A stretch of 64,000 nt of DNA from Roseateles sp. (GCA_019234295.1 JAFALK010000083.1:62001-126000), one strand, 5' to 3'. Numbered from the stretch's first letter, positions 51,212 to 59,248 are shown. Notes: a model not told the origin generated them from the sequence alone. Numbers and translations: made by a program.

Positions 51212-51445
51212 ATGAACAAGCTTTCCTATGTGCCCCCCGCAGCCGAACGATCCACGGTCTTGCGCATGCTGGCCTTGACAGCGGCCAGCTGGTTCGAGCC
51301 CGAATCAGTACGTACGCCCGCCCCGGTACTGCGCATGCTGCTTGCGCTTGAGGCTTCCGTGCCGAGCCATGGCCTCGAAGGTGACGCGCGTCTGGGCATG
51401 CATGATGGCCAGGCCCAGCGCATCGGCCGCGTCCTTCCCCGGTAG
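51212..51445 (+). CDS. Orphan ORF behind the terminator, overlapping the ruvC 3' end
   Basis: ATG 51212 with GGGAGCC upstream opens [20 protein letters not shown], then [13 protein letters not shown]; the remaining 46 codons are antisense to ruvC. Only the first 31 residues are independent sequence. It may be a truncated remnant of a gene once regulated by the leader, or chance. Family unknown. Confidence 0.25.
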   Translation: MNKLSYVPPAAERSTVLRMLALTAASWFEPESVRTPAPVLRMLLALEASVPSHGLEGDARLGMHDGQAQRIGRVLPR

Positions 51446-51862
51446 GCCGGGCAGGTTCAGCAGGCGCTGAACCATGGCCTGGATTTGCTCCTTCTTGGCA
51501 TGGCCATGGCCGACCACGGCCTTCTTCATCTGCAGCGCTGTGTATTCGCTGACGAGCAGGTCGCAGGAAACCAGTGCCGTGAGCGCTGCGCCGCGTGCCT
51601 GGCCCAGCAGCAGGGTCGATTGCGGGTTGACGTTGACGAAGACGATCTCCACCGCCGCGCATTGCGGGCCGTAGCGGGACACGACTTCGCGCACGCCGTC
51701 GAAGAGGATCTTGAGTCGGCCGGGCAGGTCGCCGGTCTCGGCGCCGGCCGCGCCCGTGGTCTTGATCGTGCCACTGGCGACGTAGGCGTGTCGCGGGCCC
51801 TCGGCGTCGACGACGCCCCAGCCGGTGGTCTGCAGGCCTGGGTCGATGCCGAGAATCCTCAT
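51305..51862 (-). CDS. ruvC: Crossover junction endodeoxyribonuclease RuvC
   Basis: Holliday junction resolvase, 185 residues. It starts [20 protein letters not shown] with the first catalytic Asp in GIDPG, then [20 protein letters not shown] with the acidic Glu, and [15 protein letters not shown] with the C-terminal Asp pair. ATG 51862 overlaps the stop of the CdsA-like gene (ATGA). Unlike in many genomes, ruvA and ruvB are not adjacent. Confidence 0.94.
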   Translation of the reverse strand: MRILGIDPGLQTTGWGVVDAEGPRHAYVASGTIKTTGAAGAETGDLPGRLKILFDGVREVVSRYGPQCAAVEIVFVNVNPQSTLLLGQARGAALTALVSCDLLVSEYTALQMKKAVVGHGHAKKEQIQAMVQRLLNLPGLPGKDAADALGLAIMHAQTRVTFEAMARHGSLKRKQHAQYRGGRTY

Positions 51863-52851
51863 GTCGAGACCTTGAAATACCAGCGGACGGAGTGGAAGAA
51901 GACGGGCGCTGCGAAGCAGAGCACGGCGATGCGATCGAGCAGGCCGACGGCGCCCGTGATCGAGCTGCGGTTGCCCCAGTAGATCACACCACCGTCGCGC
52001 TTGAGCGCCTTCATCACCAGTCCGCCGAGCGTGCCTGCGCTCGTGGCCAGCAGGGCCATGCACAGGGCCTGGCCGACCTTGAATGGCGTGATCCAGTAGA
52101 GCAGGGCGCCGCACAGGCCGCCGGCCAGTTGCCCCAGCCACCAGGCGCGCAGGGAGAAGCTGCGGCTGATGCGTCGCGCCACGGGCCGGCGTCGCACCGT
52201 GCGGCTGGCCACCTCCTGCACGATTTGCGCCACGCCGACCACCAGGACCATGAAGAAGAACAGGAAGGCCCCGCGGCCCTCGAAGCCCGGGAACTGCAGC
52301 AGCATCAGCGCCGGCAGGTGGGAGAGCCCGTACACGCAGACCATGATGCCCCACTGGATCTTGGCGTTGCGCTCCAAGAAGCGATGCGGATCGTCGGACA
52401 GCGCACTGGCCACCGGGATGGCGACGAAGCCGTAGACCGGGATCAGCACCGAGGCGAGGTCGAAGTTGCGCGTGGCCACCAGCACGTACTGCAGCGGCAG
52501 CAGCACGAAGAAGGCGAGGATGAGACTGCGGTGGTCGGCACGGCGCGTGTGCATCAGCGTGATGTATTCGCGCAGGGCGTAGAAGGACAACAGGCCGAGC
52601 AGGATGGACGCGCCGATATGGCCCGAGAGCCAGGCCACCCACGCGATCGCGGAGCCGACCCAGATCGCTTTCATGTCGCGCTTGAACTGGCGCCAGTTGT
52701 CCTCGGCGTAGCTGCTGCGCTGGTGGCTGCTCATCGAGTAGACGAGGCCGCCGGCGCTGATCAGCGTCAGCGCGCCGAAGAGGCCCACGAAGAGCACGGC
52801 CACCTGGCGGCTGGCGTCCAGAGCCTTGAGCGTCTGGATGAACTCGATCAT
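51859..52851 (-). CDS. CdsA/YnbB-like phosphatidate cytidylyltransferase family protein with degenerate signature
   Basis: 330-residue membrane protein with about eight helices, starting [20 protein letters not shown]. It belongs to the CTP:phosphatidate cytidylyltransferase family by length, topology and the C-terminal [14 protein letters not shown]...GLLDRI...FAAPVFFH. The diagnostic CdsA signature (KD...PGHGG...DRxD) is altered: KD is IY, PGHGG is TGAVG and the final DRxD is DRIA. It overlaps the upstream PlsC-like gene and ruvC by 4 nt each, resembling the ynb-type acyltransferase plus CdsA-like pairing. Enzymatic activity is therefore uncertain. Confidence 0.8.
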   Translation of the reverse strand: MIEFIQTLKALDASRQVAVLFVGLFGALTLISAGGLVYSMSSHQRSSYAEDNWRQFKRDMKAIWVGSAIAWVAWLSGHIGASILLGLLSFYALREYITLMHTRRADHRSLILAFFVLLPLQYVLVATRNFDLASVLIPVYGFVAIPVASALSDDPHRFLERNAKIQWGIMVCVYGLSHLPALMLLQFPGFEGRGAFLFFFMVLVVGVAQIVQEVASRTVRRRPVARRISRSFSLRAWWLGQLAGGLCGALLYWITPFKVGQALCMALLATSAGTLGGLVMKALKRDGGVIYWGNRSSITGAVGLLDRIAVLCFAAPVFFHSVRWYFKVST

Positions 52852-53489
52852 CCGCGGCCTCCCCGGGTCTCGGTGCACGGGCGCTGTGCGATCAGCGCGG
52901 TGCGGGCGCGGGCCAGGAACTCGTGTCGGTCCTCATTGGGCTGCAGCTTCAGCGGCTCGCCGAAAGTCACCGTGCACAAGATGGGAACGGGCACGACCTC
53001 TCCCTTGGGCATCACGCGCTGCACGTTGTCGACCCAGGTCGGCACGAGTTGCACATCAGGGAACTGCCGGGCGAGGTTGTAGAGACCGGTCTTGAAGACC
53101 TGAGGTTCGCCCTTGTTGGAGCGCGTGCCCTCGGGAAAGATCACGAGCGAGTTGCCGGCCTGCAGAGCCTCGACCAGCGGCTCCAGTGGGTCTTCGTCGG
53201 GGGTGGAGCGCGTGCGGCTGACGTAGACCGCGTTGAACACGGCACTTGTGAGCCAGGTCTTGAGCTTGCTGGCCGTCCAGTAGTCGCGCGCGGCGATGGG
53301 CCGCGTGTGCGTGCGCAGCCCGCGCGGCAGGGCGGCCCAGATCAGCACCCAGTCGAAATGGCTCTGGTGATTGGCGAAGTAGATGCGCTGCTCGGCTGTG
53401 GGGGGGCAGCCTTTCCAGTGGCCTTGCGTGCCGGTGATGACGCGCGAGAGCGAGGCGAGAAAGAGGCCGGTGAGTTCGGCGAAGGACAT
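52848..53489 (-). CDS. PlsC family lysophospholipid acyltransferase
   Basis: 213 residues with [12 protein letters not shown] (NHX4D), [13 protein letters not shown] and ALIPTW-like context ([12 protein letters not shown]). It is the first gene of a minus-strand operon with the CdsA-like protein and ruvC. A GATAAT -10-like element lies 8 nt before the ATG. Divergent from the marR gene. The reaction is probably 1-acyl-glycerol-3-phosphate acylation or a related step feeding the CdsA-like partner. Confidence 0.87.
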   Translation of the reverse strand: MSFAELTGLFLASLSRVITGTQGHWKGCPPTAEQRIYFANHQSHFDWVLIWAALPRGLRTHTRPIAARDYWTASKLKTWLTSAVFNAVYVSRTRSTPDEDPLEPLVEALQAGNSLVIFPEGTRSNKGEPQVFKTGLYNLARQFPDVQLVPTWVDNVQRVMPKGEVVPVPILCTVTFGEPLKLQPNEDRHEFLARARTALIAQRPCTETRGGRG

Positions 53490-53503
53490 GGGGCGCGATT
53501 ATC
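53490..53503 (-). promoter_or_regulatory. Candidate -10 GATAAT 8 nt before the PlsC-like ATG
   Basis: On the minus strand GATAAT (53503-53498) is followed by CGCGCCCC and ATG 53489, with no Shine-Dalgarno: the near-leaderless layout seen at several other heads in this window. Confidence 0.45.
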
Positions 53504-53543
53504 CCCGGCCCCGCATCCGATCTCGTGCCCGCATCGGATGGAA

Positions 53544-53560
53544 ATATCACGACGCGATAT
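53544..53560. promoter_or_regulatory. MarR-type operator palindrome upstream of marR
   Basis: ATATC-ACGACGC-GATAT, a 17-bp palindrome with mirrored internal CG pairs, overlaps a TATAGT -10 candidate (53558-53563) about 30 nt before ATG 53591. MarR regulators bind palindromes of this size at their own promoters. Confidence 0.6.
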
Positions 53561-53590
53561 AGTTCGGCCTCCCGGAACCTCTTCATCTCC

Positions 53591-54007
53591 ATGGCCGACA
53601 CGTCGCCGCTGAGCAAATCGCATTTCGAGACTCTTGCGGAGTTCCGCTACCAGATGCGCCGCTTCGAACGCTTCTCCGAACTCGCCGCGCGCGAGGCCGG
53701 CCTCACGCCGCAGCAGTACTTGCTCATGCTGCAAGTCAAGGGCATGCCGGGACGGGACTGGGCCCTGGTGGGCGAGTTGGCCGAGCGCCTGCAGATGCAG
53801 CACCACGGCGCCGTGGCACTGGTCTCGCGTTGCGAGGCGCAGGCCCTGGTGGAGAGACGGCCGGGGCCGCAGGACCGCCGCCAGGTGCAGGTCCATCTCA
53901 CCGCGCCCGGCGAGCGCATGCTGCAGCGCCTGGCCGACCTGCACCGTGCAGAGCTGAAGTCCCTGCGCGGCGTGTTCACCGTGCCGCAGATCGATCTCGA
54001 TTCATGA
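53591..54007 (+). CDS. MarR family transcriptional regulator
   Basis: 138-residue winged-helix regulator: MADTSPLSKSHFETLAEFRY, then LTPQQYLLMLQVKGMP, the recognition helix LAERLQMQHHGAVALVSRCE, and the wing with QALVERRPGPQDRRQVQVHL. The family senses small phenolic or oxidative ligands. It is first in an operon with a broken ClC gene and an HPP-CBS protein, overlapping the former by ATGA. An in-frame ATG at 53525 lies before the operator and is unlikely to be the start. Confidence 0.88.
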   Translation: MADTSPLSKSHFETLAEFRYQMRRFERFSELAAREAGLTPQQYLLMLQVKGMPGRDWALVGELAERLQMQHHGAVALVSRCEAQALVERRPGPQDRRQVQVHLTAPGERMLQRLADLHRAELKSLRGVFTVPQIDLDS

Positions 54008-54558
54008 GCGCACGCGGACTCGAGCGCGCTGAGTTCGATCAGGGCGCACACCTGGCGCCGATTCTGGCGGTACTCAAGCCGCAGTCTTCGGGCATTGCCA
54101 TCAGCAGCGGCGGCCCTTTCGGCGCAGATGGGCCGATCATCATGACGAGTCGCGCCATCGGCTCCCTGCTGGCGCATTGCTTCTGCTTGAGCGCGGCCGA
54201 GCGTCAGGCCCTGCTCGTGGCCGGCGCCGCGGCCGGCCTGAGCGCCTACTTGCGCATGCCGCTGGCCACCGTGCTGCTGCCCGTGGGCATCGCCTGTGCA
54301 CAGGCCTGCAAAGGCCAGACCTGTGCCCAGGCCTGCGAAGGCCAGACCCTGCACGTGGCTCTGCCGCACGAGAGCTCCCGTGCCGCCACCACGTGTATGC
54401 CGCAGTTGCGGCGCGAACGCCTGGCCGTTGTGGACGACGAGCCCTCGATGCCCTTTGCGAGTCTCATCGCGCGCAGCGATCTCGTCCGGCCCACCTTGGC
54501 CCATTGTCACGAAGAAGAGCTGCGCGAGCGGCCGCGCGGCCCGGGAGGGTGGAATTGA
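54004..54558 (+). pseudogene. Internally deleted ClC-type chloride channel remnant
   Basis: 184 codons in an intact frame. Residues 18-90 match the ClC selectivity region (LKPQSSGIAISSGGPFGADG, PIIMTSRAIGSLLAH, LSAAERQALLVAGAAAGLSA), normally found in the first third of a protein of more than 550 residues. After a short duplicated Cys-rich stretch the frame jumps to what looks like the end of a C-terminal CBS pair (RLAVVDDEPSMPFASLIARS, DLVRPTLAHCHEEELRERP). Most membrane helices and the first CBS domain are gone, so it cannot be a channel. It overlaps marR by ATGA and is followed 2 nt later by the HPP gene, so it probably persists because it links translation. The start and stop are those of the frame; a new function cannot be excluded. 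Confidence 0.75.
54294..54347 (+). repeat. 27-bp tandem duplication inside the ClC remnant
   Basis: Two adjacent 27-bp units (54294-54320, 54321-54347) with 25 of 27 identical bases, encoding CAQACKGQT and CAQACEGQT. It lies exactly where the ClC-like homology breaks off. Confidence 0.92.
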
Positions 54559-54560
54559 TC

Positions 54561-55688
54561 ATGAGCCTTGCTTCATTTCTCGTGCGGCTCGCACGCGACT
54601 GCTGGCCTGCACGCGTGGGCGTGGACGGCAGCGAGCGTCTGCGTGCCATGCTCGGCGGTCTGCTGGGTATCCTGTTCACGGCGCTGGTCTCGCGTAGCCT
54701 TCAGGGCAGCGGCGGCGCGTGGATCGTGGCGCCGCTGGGTGCCAGCGCGGTCCTTGTGTTCGCCGTGCCTGCGAGTCCATTGGCTCAACCCTGGTCGGTG
54801 ATCGGCGGCAACAGCTTTTCGGCGCTGATCGGCGCAGCCTGTGCCATGTATATCCCGGACCCGGCCTGGGCCGGCTCCGTGGCGGTGGGCCTGGCAATTG
54901 CGATCATGTTCACGCTGCGCTGCCTACATCCGCCGGGGGGCGCCGCGGCCCTTCTCAGCGCACTGGGCGCGGTGCCGCTGGGCTTCGCGCTTTTTCCGGT
55001 GGCGGTGAACTGCTTGCTGCTCGTGGCGGCGGGCATGCTTTACAACGGGCTGACGGGCCGGCGCTATCCGCATGGCCAAGGCCGCTCGGTGGCTGCTTCA
55101 GCCCCCGCCCGAGCACGCTTCTCGGCCGCCGACCTCGACGCGGCGCTGGCCCACTACAACCAGGTCATTGACATCCCGCGCGACGACCTCGAGGAACTGC
55201 TGCACCATGCAGAGGCCGCTGCCTACCAGCGCAGCTTCGGCACGCTGAGCTGCGCGGCCATCATGACGCGCGAGCCGCTGGCCGTGGCGTACGGCACGCC
55301 GCTGGCCGAGGCCTGGGCGCTGCTGGAGCGGCATCACGTCAAGGCCCTGCCCGTGGTGGACCGCGTGCGGCGCGTGATCGGGATCCTCACGCTGGCCGAC
55401 TTCGTTCGCCATGCGCCGGCCAGCAATGCAGCCCTGGGTGATCGCATACAGGCATTGCTGCGCCCCAGAGGCCGTAGTCACAGCGACGAGCCCGAGACCG
55501 TGGGCCAGATCATGAGCACCGCGGTGCGCACGGTGGGCCTGGGCCAGCGCGTCAGCGAGCTGGTGCCGCTTTACACCGAGACGGGCCACCACCACCTGCC
55601 CGTCGTGGACGGCGAGCGGCGGCTGGTGGGCATCGTTACGCAGAGCGACGTGATCCGCGCGCTCAATCAGCAGGCCGGCCAGTCCTGA
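54561..55688 (+). CDS. HPP family membrane protein with C-terminal CBS pair
   Basis: 375 residues from ATG 54561 (MSLASFLVRLARDCWPARVG), behind GGGAGGG. The N-terminal HPP domain has four helices (GAWIVAPLGASAVLVFAVPA; LHPPGGAAALLSALGAVPLG). A linker and two CBS motifs follow (AIMTREPLAVAYGTPLAEAW; HHHLPVVDGERRLVGIVTQS), typical nucleotide-sensing modules. HPP-CBS proteins are putative regulated transporters with unknown substrate. It is the last gene of the marR operon; its stop codon region is duplicated (26-bp repeat). Confidence 0.88.
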   Translation: MSLASFLVRLARDCWPARVGVDGSERLRAMLGGLLGILFTALVSRSLQGSGGAWIVAPLGASAVLVFAVPASPLAQPWSVIGGNSFSALIGAACAMYIPDPAWAGSVAVGLAIAIMFTLRCLHPPGGAAALLSALGAVPLGFALFPVAVNCLLLVAAGMLYNGLTGRRYPHGQGRSVAASAPARARFSAADLDAALAHYNQVIDIPRDDLEELLHHAEAAAYQRSFGTLSCAAIMTREPLAVAYGTPLAEAWALLERHHVKALPVVDRVRRVIGILTLADFVRHAPASNAALGDRIQALLRPRGRSHSDEPETVGQIMSTAVRTVGLGQRVSELVPLYTETGHHHLPVVDGERRLVGIVTQSDVIRALNQQAGQS

Positions 55689-55718
55689 TCGGTCAGCAGG
55701 CCGGCCAAGCCTGATCGG
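55667..55718. repeat. 26-bp tandem duplication over the HPP-CBS stop and into the purH 3' end
   Basis: Units 55667-55692 and 55693-55718 differ at two positions and each contains GGCCGGCC and CTGATCGG. The first unit includes the HPP-CBS stop codon; the second ends one base before the purH stop. There is no T-run. Confidence 0.92.
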
Positions 55719-55719
55719 T

Positions 55720-57300
55720 TCAGTGCCGGAAGTGGCGAACGCCGGTGAAGACCATCGCGACGCCGCGCTCGTCGGCAGCGGCGATCACCTCCGCATCGCG
55801 CATCGAGCCGCCGGGCTGGATCACGCAGGAGGCGCCGGCATCGGCCAGCACGTCCAGGCCGTCGCGGAAGGGGAAGAAGGCGTCCGAGGCCACGACCGAG
55901 CCCTTGAGCGCGAGGCCCGCGTTCTCGGCCTTGATCGAGGCGATACGGGCCGAGTCGATGCGGCTCATCTGGCCGGCGCCCACGCCCAGGGTCATGCCGC
56001 CGCCGCAGAAGACGATGGCGTTGCTCTTGACGTATTGGGCCACGGTCCATGCAAAGAGCAGGTCGTCGAGCTGCTGCGCGCTGGGCTGGAGCTGGGTGAC
56101 GACCTTGAGGTCGGCCTTTTGGAGGAAGTGGTTGTCGGCGCTCTGGATCAGCAGACCCGAGCCGACGCGCTTGCTGTCCATGGCGTTGCGGCCTTGCAGC
56201 CAGGGCGTCTCGCCACCCTTGGGTAGATCGATCTGCAGCAGGCGCACGTTGACCTTGGGCGCGAAGAGGGCCAGTGCCTCAGGCGTGAAGGCCGGCGCCA
56301 TCAGCACCTCGACGAACTGCTTGACGACCAGCTCGGCGGCCGCCTTGTCGACCACGCGGTTGAAGGCAATGATGCCCCCGAAGGCGCTGGTCGGGTCGGT
56401 CTTGAAGGCCTTGGCATAGGCCTCGGCGGCATCCGCGCCCAGGGCCACGCCACAGGGGTTGGCGTGTTTGACGATGACGCAGGCCGGTGTCTCGAAGCTC
56501 TTCACGCATTCCCAGGCTGCGTCGGCATCGGCGATGTTGTTGTACGAAAGCTCCTTGCCCTGCAGCTGCTTGCCGGTCACGAGAGAGCCAGGCGCCGGGT
56601 AGAGGTCGCGGTACAGCGCGGCGCTCTGATGCGAGTTCTCGCCGTAGCGCAGGTCCTGCACCTTCACGAAATTGCCATTCATCTGCGCCGGGAAAGCACT
56701 CAGCGTGCCATCTTCGGCCAAGGCCGAAAGGTGGTTGCTGATGGCAGCGTCGTACTGGGCGATGCGGTTGAAGGCGGCCACCGAGGCGGCGAAGCGCGTC
56801 TTGTCGCTGGTCTTGCCGTGGGCCTTGAGCTCCTCCAGCACGCCGGCGTACTGCGACGCGTCGGTCAGCACCGTCACGTCCTTCCAGTTCTTGGCGGCGC
56901 TGCGAACCATGGCCGGGCCGCCGATGTCGATGTTCTCGATGGCGTCTTCGAGCGTGCAGCCGGGTTTGGCCACCGTGGCCTCGAAGGGGTAGAGGTTCAC
57001 CGCCAGGATGTCGATCGTCGAAATGCCGTGATCGGCCAGGGCCTTCATGTGCTCGGGCAGCTCGCGGCGGGCCAGCAGGCCGCCGTGGATCTTGGGGTGC
57101 AGGGTCTTGACGCGGCCGTCAAGCATCTCGGGAAAGCCGGTGTGCTCGGCCACCTCGGTCACGGGCAGGCCGGCATCGGCCAGCAGCTTGGCCGTGCCGC
57201 CGGTGGAGAGCAGGCGCACCTTCAGCGCATGCAGGGCCTTGGCGAATTCGACGATGCCGGTCTTGTCGGAGACGGAGATGAGTGCGGTCAGTTGGGTCAT
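55720..57300 (-). CDS. purH: Bifunctional AICAR formyltransferase / IMP cyclohydrolase PurH
   Basis: Last two steps of IMP synthesis. 526 residues: the N-terminal cyclohydrolase (MGS-like) domain with [18 protein letters not shown] and [20 protein letters not shown], and the transformylase domain with [38 protein letters not shown] and the C-terminal [18 protein letters not shown]. It is preceded by fis with a 4-nt gap and ends in convergent orientation against the HPP-CBS gene. Confidence 0.96.
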   Translation of the reverse strand: MTQLTALISVSDKTGIVEFAKALHALKVRLLSTGGTAKLLADAGLPVTEVAEHTGFPEMLDGRVKTLHPKIHGGLLARRELPEHMKALADHGISTIDILAVNLYPFEATVAKPGCTLEDAIENIDIGGPAMVRSAAKNWKDVTVLTDASQYAGVLEELKAHGKTSDKTRFAASVAAFNRIAQYDAAISNHLSALAEDGTLSAFPAQMNGNFVKVQDLRYGENSHQSAALYRDLYPAPGSLVTGKQLQGKELSYNNIADADAAWECVKSFETPACVIVKHANPCGVALGADAAEAYAKAFKTDPTSAFGGIIAFNRVVDKAAAELVVKQFVEVLMAPAFTPEALALFAPKVNVRLLQIDLPKGGETPWLQGRNAMDSKRVGSGLLIQSADNHFLQKADLKVVTQLQPSAQQLDDLLFAWTVAQYVKSNAIVFCGGGMTLGVGAGQMSRIDSARIASIKAENAGLALKGSVVASDAFFPFRDGLDVLADAGASCVIQPGGSMRDAEVIAAADERGVAMVFTGVRHFRH

Positions 57301-57304
57301 GACG

Positions 57305-57550
57305 TTAGAGCAGTTTGTGATCGGTGAGCTTGCGGCGCAGGGTATTGCGGTTGATGCCGAGCCATTCGGCGGCGCGGCTCTGGTTGTTGCCGGCCTTTTC
57401 CATCACCACCTCGAGCAGCGGTTTCTCCACGACGCTGATCAGCATGTCGTACAGGGAGTGGGGCGTTTCGCCATCGAGATCGCGGAAATAGAGCTCCAGG
57501 CTCTCGCGCACGCAATGCTCGATGGAGTTGTCGGACTTTTGGGCCATCAT
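57305..57550 (-). CDS. fis: Fis family DNA-binding protein
   Basis: 81 residues with the C-terminal helix-turn-helix [20 protein letters not shown] and helix [16 protein letters not shown] that define Fis/NtrC-type DNA-binding domains. It is a nucleoid and growth-phase regulator in enterobacteria. The start is one of two adjacent ATGs: 57550 overlaps the dusB stop as ATGA, and 57547 gives a TGATG overlap; both couple translation to dusB. The dusB-fis pairing is ancestral in beta- and gammaproteobacteria; adding purH downstream is the betaproteobacterial pattern. Confidence 0.93.
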   Translation of the reverse strand: MMAQKSDNSIEHCVRESLELYFRDLDGETPHSLYDMLISVVEKPLLEVVMEKAGNNQSRAAEWLGINRNTLRRKLTDHKLL

Positions 57551-58599
57551 GCTTGTTCTTCTTGGTCGTTGTCGTTGTTGTCGTCGTTGGCGGCCACATA
57601 GGCCAGCCGTTCCTGCTGGTCCGCCAGCGCCGTGAACCAGGCCTTGAGCGCGGCCAACTGTGCTGCCGTGCTCTCCAACTGGTTCATCTGACGGCGGAAC
57701 TCCTCGCCGCCGGGCAGCTCCCGCACGGCCCAGCCGATGTGCTTGCGCGCAGTGCGCATGCCGGTCAGCTCGCCATAGAGGCTGTAGTGGTCGTGCAAAT
57801 GTTCGGTCAGCCACTCCAGCGCGTCGAGCACGCGCGGCGGCGGCAGGGCCTCGCCGGTGGCCAGGTAATGAGCGATCTCCGCGAAGATCCAGGGCCGGCC
57901 CTGGGCGGCGCGGCCGACCATGAGGGCGTCGGCGCCCGTGAGTGTCAGCACCTCGCGGGCTTTTTGCGGGCTGTCCACGTCGCCGTTGGCGACGACCGGG
58001 ATGGTCAGGGCCTGCTTGACGGCGCGGATGGTGTCGTACTCGGCACTGCCCTTATAGCCCTGCTCGCGCGTGCGGCCGTGCACGGTGACCATGCGCACGC
58101 CCGCGGCTTGCGCGGCCTTGGCGATGTGCACGGCGTTCTTCTCGCTGTCGCACCAGCCAGTGCGCATCTTCAGCGTGACCGGCACGCTGCCGGCGGCCTC
58201 AACCACGGCGGTGATGATCTCCAGCGCCAAAGGCTCGTCCTGCATCAGCGCCGAGCCCGCCCACTTGTTGCAGACCTTCTTGGCCGGGCAGCCCATATTG
58301 ATGTCGATGATCTGCGCGCCGCGCTCGATGTTGTAGGCGGCAGCCTCGGCCATCATGGCCGCATCGGTGCCGGCGATCTGCACGGCGATGGGGCCCGGCT
58401 CACCCTCGTGGTTGGCACGGCGCGAGGTCTTGAGCGAGGTCCACAAGTCCTTGCGCGAGGTGACCATCTCGCTCACGGCATAGCCCGCGCCCAGCTTGCG
58501 GCACAGCTGCCGGAAGGGGCGGTCGGTCACGCCGGCCATCGGCGCGACGAACAGGTTGTTCGGCAGCAGATGAGGGCCGAGTTGAACCGGGGCGGGCAT
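57547..58599 (-). CDS. dusB: tRNA-dihydrouridine synthase B
   Basis: Flavin enzyme reducing uridines in the tRNA D-loop. 350 residues with NLFVAPMAGVTDRPFRQLCR, the catalytic Cys110 in NMGCPAKKVCNKWAGSALMQ, VTLKMRTGW and VNGDVDSPQ-like VVANGDVDSPQKA. It ends in an acidic tail ([15 protein letters not shown]), encoded by GTTGTCGTTG-type repeats, that is absent from most homologs. It is first in the dusB-fis-purH operon; a TATACT -10 candidate (58633-58628, minus) lies about 28 nt upstream, and a CU-rich leader without Shine-Dalgarno precedes the ATG. Confidence 0.94.
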   Translation of the reverse strand: MPAPVQLGPHLLPNNLFVAPMAGVTDRPFRQLCRKLGAGYAVSEMVTSRKDLWTSLKTSRRANHEGEPGPIAVQIAGTDAAMMAEAAAYNIERGAQIIDINMGCPAKKVCNKWAGSALMQDEPLALEIITAVVEAAGSVPVTLKMRTGWCDSEKNAVHIAKAAQAAGVRMVTVHGRTREQGYKGSAEYDTIRAVKQALTIPVVANGDVDSPQKAREVLTLTGADALMVGRAAQGRPWIFAEIAHYLATGEALPPPRVLDALEWLTEHLHDHYSLYGELTGMRTARKHIGWAVRELPGGEEFRRQMNQLESTAAQLAALKAWFTALADQQERLAYVAANDDNNDNDQEEQA

Positions 58600-58648
58600 G
58601 GGGAGGGGTGCTCAAAAAAGAGGCAGGAGTATACCGCCGAGGCAATCC

Positions 58649-58662
58649 CATAATGCCGGCCG
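58649..58662 (+). promoter_or_regulatory. Candidate -10 CATAAT 8 nt before ATG 58663
   Basis: CATAAT at 58649-58654 is followed by GCCGGCCG and the ATG, with no Shine-Dalgarno. It is divergent from and about 20 bp away from the dusB -10 candidate. Confidence 0.45.
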
Positions 58663-59145
58663 ATGGAACAACAACTTCAAGCCTGGATCGAAGCGCTGCT
58701 GACCCTCTTGGCCCTGCCCAAGGTTGGCCTGGCCGGCGTCTTCCTCGTGAGTCTGATCGGTGCCACGCTCCTGCCGCTGGCCTCAGAGCCCGCTTTGCTG
58801 CTGCTCGTCAAGAGCAGCCCGAGCCTGTTCTGGCCGGCGATCCTTGTGGCCACGCTGGGCAATACCCTGGGCGGCACGATCACCTGGTGGATGGGCTACG
58901 GCGCCGAGCGCGTGTTCGAGGTGGCCACCCACCGCACGCCCACCGAGTCGCGTGCGCTCGCCTGGGTGCAGCGCCACGGGCCGCCGGCCCTGCTGCTGTC
59001 TTGGTTGCCGGTGATCGGCGATCCGCTGTGTGCGGTGGCCGGCTGGCTGAAGTTGCGCTTCTGGCCCTGCGTGGGTTTCATGGCCGTGGGAAAGTTCCTG
59101 CGCTATGCCCTGATCACCGCGGGCGTGGTGTGGCTGTGGCTGTGA
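58663..59145 (+). CDS. YqaA-type VTT/DedA-like membrane protein
   Basis: 160 residues with four hydrophobic segments and the VTT domain features GATLLPLASEPALLLLVKSS, GNTLGGTITWWMGYGAERVF, SWLPVIGDPLCAVAGWLKL and MAVGKFLRYALITAG. Family members are implicated in lipid scrambling or membrane homeostasis. It stands alone between dusB (divergent) and the carboxypeptidase. Function inferred only at family level. Confidence 0.88.
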   Translation: MEQQLQAWIEALLTLLALPKVGLAGVFLVSLIGATLLPLASEPALLLLVKSSPSLFWPAILVATLGNTLGGTITWWMGYGAERVFEVATHRTPTESRALAWVQRHGPPALLLSWLPVIGDPLCAVAGWLKLRFWPCVGFMAVGKFLRYALITAGVVWLWL

Positions 59146-59175
59146 TCTGCCCTGATCGCCCTGATCGCCCTGATC
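59143..59175. repeat. TGATC-based tandem repeat at the YqaA-type gene stop
   Basis: TGATC occurs at 59143, 59153, 59162 and 59171 with CGCCC-type spacers (9-10 bp period). The first copy includes the stop codon. Confidence 0.85.
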
Positions 59176-59248
59176 AAACCTGACCTTCGGCCATGACTTT
59201 CGGCTCCGCCCTTTGCTCCCGCCTTTCGCTCCCGCCAACAATCAACCC

